Made by a program: the position numbers and the translations under genes. 64,000 nucleotides of DNA from Arcobacter sp. (GTDB taxonomy: Bacteria > Campylobacterota > Campylobacteria > Campylobacterales > Sulfurimonadaceae): contig JAGXFN010000009.1 of assembly GCA_024637195.1 (NCBI GenBank), positions 62,001 through 126,000 on the forward strand, read 5' to 3'. Below are positions 61,963 to 64,000 of the stretch, in pieces. The notes under the pieces were generated by a model. It was not told the DNA's origin. It did not search any database and saw nothing but the letters and a program-made list of their open reading frames with translations. How positions within the stretch are numbered: the stretch's first letter is position 1; each line of letters begins with the position of its first letter.

Positions 61963-63276
61963 TTATAGCTCGCTAAAGTTGAGATTTTTCAAGGCTAGAA
62001 AAAAGGAGTGGTGAAACTTCTCGTAGGAGATGAAGTTAAGTTCAGATGAGAAGTCATGAAGATAAGGATACTGGTCAGTATAGTCGTGAATGATCTGACG
62101 GATGAGTGAGAAGATCTTTTTTTTGTGCAACTTGCCGTTTTTGTAGAGGCTTTCTATGCCCACAGCAGAATGGAAATCCGTGTTATGCAGCCTGACATCA
62201 AGCTGGATCAATGCGCGCAAGCACTTGTTCATGCCATAATTATAGAGCATGTACTGCCCCAAATATTCATAGATAGTCAAAATGATCTCTTCGTAGCGGT
62301 GTTCTTTATACCAGACGACTTTTGCCAGAGTCTCTTCTATAAATGCATGTACTTCCTCAAGCCCGTCGTTATTGAAAATATCAAAGGTCTCTTTGACGCA
62401 GTAGAGACTTTTTGACAGGCGGTTGGCATTGATTGTTTTGAGTTTTTCTACGGCTTTTTGCAAGGCGTCATTTTTTTCTTCGATGTGTTTGCCGTCATCG
62501 AGATAATAGTCCCGGAGCGCCTCGTAAATATCATAGCCCAGTTTGCCGCGCGGTGTGATAAAGTAGTCGATCTTAAAGAGCAGGTTTATCCAGACAAAGG
62601 CGATGGCCCCGGACTGCTCCTGGGTAGGCAGAAGTAAGACTTTTTGTTCCGTCTTGTCTATCCACTCTCTAAAAAAACGCAGTTTTGTCTCTTTAAGATG
62701 CGCGTCCATCACCTCGATGTGATCGAGCTCAAGGGGTTCGAGATCATTAAACTCATCTAAGATAAGCTCTTTTTCTCTGTCGGCATTGATGGCAAGCTCG
62801 CGCAGAGGGAAAAATACCTTCTGCGGAGAGAGCGAGATGTTGTCAAAATAGATCTTTGCCTTAAGTCTCCCTTCTTCAAGAAAAAAACTGCTGTAGGTAT
62901 AAAGAAAGTTTTTTTCCAGCAAACGGCGCATAACGGAGATGTTCTCTTTGGGCATAGCCGCGATATTGACACATGCGCTCAGGCGTCTTTGGGTGATATT
63001 GCCTTGGACGATGGCCGAGCCTTGCATCAGTGTGAAGTTCAGGGTGTTTTCATCTTTGCTATAGCTGATGTTTGTGCACTCATCGTCTGCATTGTAAAAA
63101 CAAAGATAGTTGAAGTAGTGCTCATACCCTTCAAGGTATCTTTGTTGGGAGAAGGCCTTTTTGGACTCTTGATACTGCGCCTGCTGCAAGGGATTTTTTT
63201 TGTAGTTGATAAAACGTCCAAAATGATAATGCTCATAGGGGGTATCAGTGCCAAACAAGGAGGACCAGAAAAACAT
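61963..63276 (-). CDS. Unknown protein encoded with the trypsin-like protease
   Basis: A protein of 437 residues, no signal peptide or membrane helix. The N-terminal 190 residues seem to combine TPR-like helices with a beta-rich part resembling YbjN-type folds (NTLNFTLMQGSAIVQGNI). The C-terminal 200 residues are helical. I do not recognise a family. The next gene, the protease, starts two bases after its stop, so joint function is likely: substrate, inhibitor or regulator. Confidence 0.75.
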   Translation of the reverse strand: MFFWSSLFGTDTPYEHYHFGRFINYKKNPLQQAQYQESKKAFSQQRYLEGYEHYFNYLCFYNADDECTNISYSKDENTLNFTLMQGSAIVQGNITQRRLSACVNIAAMPKENISVMRRLLEKNFLYTYSSFFLEEGRLKAKIYFDNISLSPQKVFFPLRELAINADREKELILDEFNDLEPLELDHIEVMDAHLKETKLRFFREWIDKTEQKVLLLPTQEQSGAIAFVWINLLFKIDYFITPRGKLGYDIYEALRDYYLDDGKHIEEKNDALQKAVEKLKTINANRLSKSLYCVKETFDIFNNDGLEEVHAFIEETLAKVVWYKEHRYEEIILTIYEYLGQYMLYNYGMNKCLRALIQLDVRLHNTDFHSAVGIESLYKNGKLHKKKIFSLIRQIIHDYTDQYPYLHDFSSELNFISYEKFHHSFFLALKNLNFSEL

Positions 63277-63393
63277 CTTTAACCCTTAAGTAATCAGACT
63301 TTGTGCCGATCATTGTAGCATAGATGAAGTTCGATGCGGGAGTATATAGTGCGTAAAACGTTTGAAATATTTTGTATTTATATTTAAAACTGT

Positions 63394-63399
63394 TATACT
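63394..63399 (+). promoter_or_regulatory. Candidate -10 box for the gene at 63463
   Basis: TATACT in CTGTTATACTTATGG, 64 bases before the ATG at 63463, in the spacer 63277-63462. That spacer, divergent from the protease operon, holds nothing else I can identify. Confidence 0.45.
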
Positions 63400-63462
63400 T
63401 ATGGCATTTTAAACTCCGAGTGCTCTTTTGGGGTCTGTTATAAAAAATATCAAGGTTTTTTA

Positions 63463-63867
63463 ATGCTCTATTTGATCGGTTTTTTTATTGTTTTTATTGT
63501 TTTTATTTTGATTATTGTCTTTATCATTTTTAAAAAATCCCCGCCTGCACCTATAGTAACCACACCTGAACCTGTCCATGATGGAAGCTTGACCCTTGAG
63601 AGTTTGATCTCCATCTTGCAGCATGAGACAAAAGAGCGTTCTAAAATTGAAAGCGCTTTGGAGAAGATGGCAAAGCGTTTTCCTTTTCCCGAAAACGAAA
63701 AAGAGGCAAGCGAATATTTTAAATTCGTCTATTATTATGCGAGAAGTCCGCTGAGCTCTGCAAAGATGATCGTCAACATGCAAAAATTGCTGACACAGAG
63801 AAATCCAAAATATGCGAAGCAGATTGAATCCTTCCAGATGCGCGGTGTCGAGGCCAGAAATAAGTAA
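63463..63867 (+). CDS. Unknown small membrane-anchored protein
   Basis: A protein of 134 residues with a strong N-terminal membrane helix (IGFFIVFIVFILIIVFIIF), a short Pro-rich linker and a helical cytoplasmic or periplasmic domain (LESLISILQHETKERSKIES). No family is recognised. It lies just upstream of pyrH, with a separate -10 box between them. Confidence 0.75.
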   Translation: MLYLIGFFIVFIVFILIIVFIIFKKSPPAPIVTTPEPVHDGSLTLESLISILQHETKERSKIESALEKMAKRFPFPENEKEASEYFKFVYYYARSPLSSAKMIVNMQKLLTQRNPKYAKQIESFQMRGVEARNK

Positions 63868-63900
63868 GAACCCGTAAGCCCATATAAAGCAAATTTTAAG

Positions 63901-63906
63901 TATAAT
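63901..63906 (+). promoter_or_regulatory. Candidate -10 box for pyrH
   Basis: TATAAT preceded by TTAAG, 42 bases before the pyrH ATG at 63948. Confidence 0.6.
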
Positions 63907-63947
63907 TCCCAGATTTTTATAAACTGTAATTTAAACAAAGGGCATCA

Positions 63948-64000
63948 ATGGGGAAAAGAGTTTTAGTAAAGTTTTCCGGTGAAGCTCTTGCCGGTGAAAA
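63948..64000 (+). CDS. pyrH: Uridylate kinase, first 17 codons (3' end outside window)
   Basis: The start reads MGKRVLVKFSGEALAGE, the PyrH N-terminus with its KFSGEAL phosphate-binding signature. AAAGGGCATCA gives a ribosome binding site. UMP kinase makes UDP for RNA and envelope precursors. The rest lies outside the window. Confidence 0.9.
   Translation, partial: MGKRVLVKFSGEALAGE

Noticed and set aside
1-64000. tRNA, rRNA, CRISPR, transposon, prophage or riboswitch
   Set aside because: I looked through the spacers and saw no cloverleaf, spacer array, transposase or integrase gene, terminal inverted repeats, or riboswitch-like leader. Small RNAs cannot be excluded by eye.

Overview
The window is a densely packed chromosomal segment of a free-living, motile Campylobacterota (Epsilonproteobacteria) bacterium, most likely a sulfur-oxidising member near Sulfurimonas, Sulfuricurvum or Sulfurovum. 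The support is the flagellar order flhF-flhG-x-fliA-fliM-fliY, an HsrA/CosR-type response regulator, a predicted futalosine-pathway menaquinone enzyme, a SorAB-like sulfite dehydrogenase, and AT-rich promoters with strong TATAAT boxes and no clear -35. The genus is inference. I see no rRNA, tRNA, CRISPR array, prophage or insertion sequence. No gene-free stretch exceeds 300 bases; the longest, 63277-63462, is 186 bases and holds only a promoter-like box.

Region by region. 1-9212: two successive Bat/MoxR-type loci. The first enters from the left edge and ends in a BatB/C fusion and a BatD. The second is a complete overlapping operon, moxR - DUF58 - DUF4381-like - batA - batB/C - batD. 9215-12803: an unknown coiled-coil protein, tyrA, a small BFD-type 2Fe-2S protein, and a LysR regulator divergent from 12943-14451, a sulfite dehydrogenase and its cytochrome c. 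15133-22375: bamA, ppx/gppA, a ferredoxin, a histidine kinase with an HsrA-like regulator, folB and plsY. 22482-25409: nadA, nadC and flhB. 25476-32007: a CBS/GGDEF diguanylate cyclase, then a tightly overlapping run nrnA - M23 peptidase - minC - lpxC - tsaB - thrB. 32057-39843: translation and cofactor genes ylxR - infB - rbfA - rimP - ribD - menG/ubiE - xseA - truD. 39921-48572: mixed accessory genes: RNase H, an SDR, a metal-efflux permease, small unknown paralogues, a PsiE-like protein, an LRR-kinase fusion, a thioredoxin-like protein, sppA and aminofutalosine deaminase. 48678-54857: aroQ, folK and the flagellar cluster. 54940-64000: a LOG-family protein, mnmA, an EEP-family nuclease, an M3 peptidase, trxC, a DUF502 protein, a two-gene unit with an unusual cytoplasmic trypsin-like protease, a small membrane-anchored protein, and the first bases of pyrH.

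The points most worth a second look are: the HsrA/CosR-like regulator that keeps its phospho-acceptor aspartate, has an adjacent kinase, and has two identical 14-bp palindromes one 22-bp period apart upstream of its promoter; the protease/zinc-ribbon protein paired with an unknown 437-residue protein; the LRR-protein kinase fusion; the in-frame 39-bp repeat with a palindromic core at the start of the DUF58 gene; the tandem Bat loci; and a run of three small unknown genes, two of them paralogues. Functions are read from motifs and remembered family features. No database search was possible.
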